In this document: positions 63,909 to 64,000 of the stretch, in pieces
Position numbering within the stretch: the first letter of the stretch is position 1
How the letters are laid out: each line of letters opens with the position of its first letter
Assembly: GCA_007570785.1 (NCBI GenBank)
Contig: ML661885.1
Coordinates: 39,769,454 to 39,833,453, forward strand
DNA: 64,000 bases
DNA from: Antilocapra americana
Lineage: Eukaryota; Chordata; Mammalia; Artiodactyla; Antilocapridae
Direction of reading: 5' to 3'
The notes under the pieces: model-generated
Database searches by the model: none
Told to the model about the DNA's origin: nothing
Seen by the model: only the letters and a program-made list of their open reading frames with translations
Made by a program: the position numbers and the translations under genes

Positions 63909-64000
63909 TTGTGTGTGTGTGCTCAGTTGCTCAGCCGTGTCTGACTTTTTGCAACCCCATGGATTGTAGCCCACCAGGCTCCTCTGTCCATGGAATTTTT
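63909..64000 (-). mobile_element. Bov-tA SINE, cut by the window end
   Basis: A short TG tract then GCTCAGTTGCTCAGCCGTG and GGACTGTAG-type sequence (here GGATTGTAGCCCACCAGGC). It continues past the window. Confidence 0.93.

Noticed and set aside
4362..64000. tRNA genes suggested by box A/B-like motifs
   Set aside because: All lie in Bov-tA, CHR or MIR SINE heads. None folds as an intact tRNA with a clear anticodon arm that I can defend.

Overview
The window is mammalian nuclear DNA from a bovid ruminant (cattle, buffalo, sheep or goat; I cannot separate these from sequence alone). The evidence is the dense set of ruminant retroposons: Bov-tA/Bov-A2 tRNA-type SINEs, fragments of the BovB (RTE) LINE, and artiodactyl CHR-type tRNA SINEs. 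They sit on an older mammalian layer of MIR, L2, L1, MaLR-type LTRs and MER5/MER20 hAT fossils. Open reading frames are short. The longer ones run through repeats or start at GTG/CTG in GC-rich DNA. I find no complete protein-coding gene, tRNA, rRNA or known small RNA gene. The only recognisable protein homology is to the decayed BovB reverse-transcriptase C-terminus. The window reads as intergenic or deep intronic DNA.

Layout. 0-9 kb: BovB, old LTR remnants, CHR SINEs, L2 and MIR fossils. 9.2-10.1 kb: a repeat-poor block with CpGs, a minus-strand TATA-like box, an X-box-like motif beside a CCAAT box, and a good minus-strand splice donor; it is a candidate promoter or enhancer. 11-17 kb: LTR remnants including a likely solo LTR, CHR SINEs, L2s and (TG)n tracts. 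17-36 kb: repeats alternating with unassigned AT-rich DNA, including a second LTR near 31 kb. 36.96-37.6 kb: the strongest regulatory feature, a GC-box-rich CpG island that looks like a housekeeping-type promoter, directly downstream of a Bov-tA SINE. 38-49 kb: MIR clusters, a MaLR internal-plus-LTR fragment, tandem Bov-tA units and a GC-rich block at 46.1-46.9 kb with paired YY1-like sites. 49-64 kb: nested L1/SINE insertions with readable target-site duplications, an old L1-like stretch near 57 kb, and an inverted duplication of about 138 bp at 60.6 and 61.8 kb.

No operon-like or multi-gene system is present. The most interesting items are the two promoter candidates, the inverted duplication, a poly(T) tract bounded by a perfect target-site duplication (a poly(A)-only insertion), a three-layer nested insertion with every duplication visible, and one possible minus-strand exon at 17.3 kb. 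Family names rest on recognition of consensus sequence and boundaries are approximate to about 5-20 bp, more for old L2/MIR/LTR fragments.
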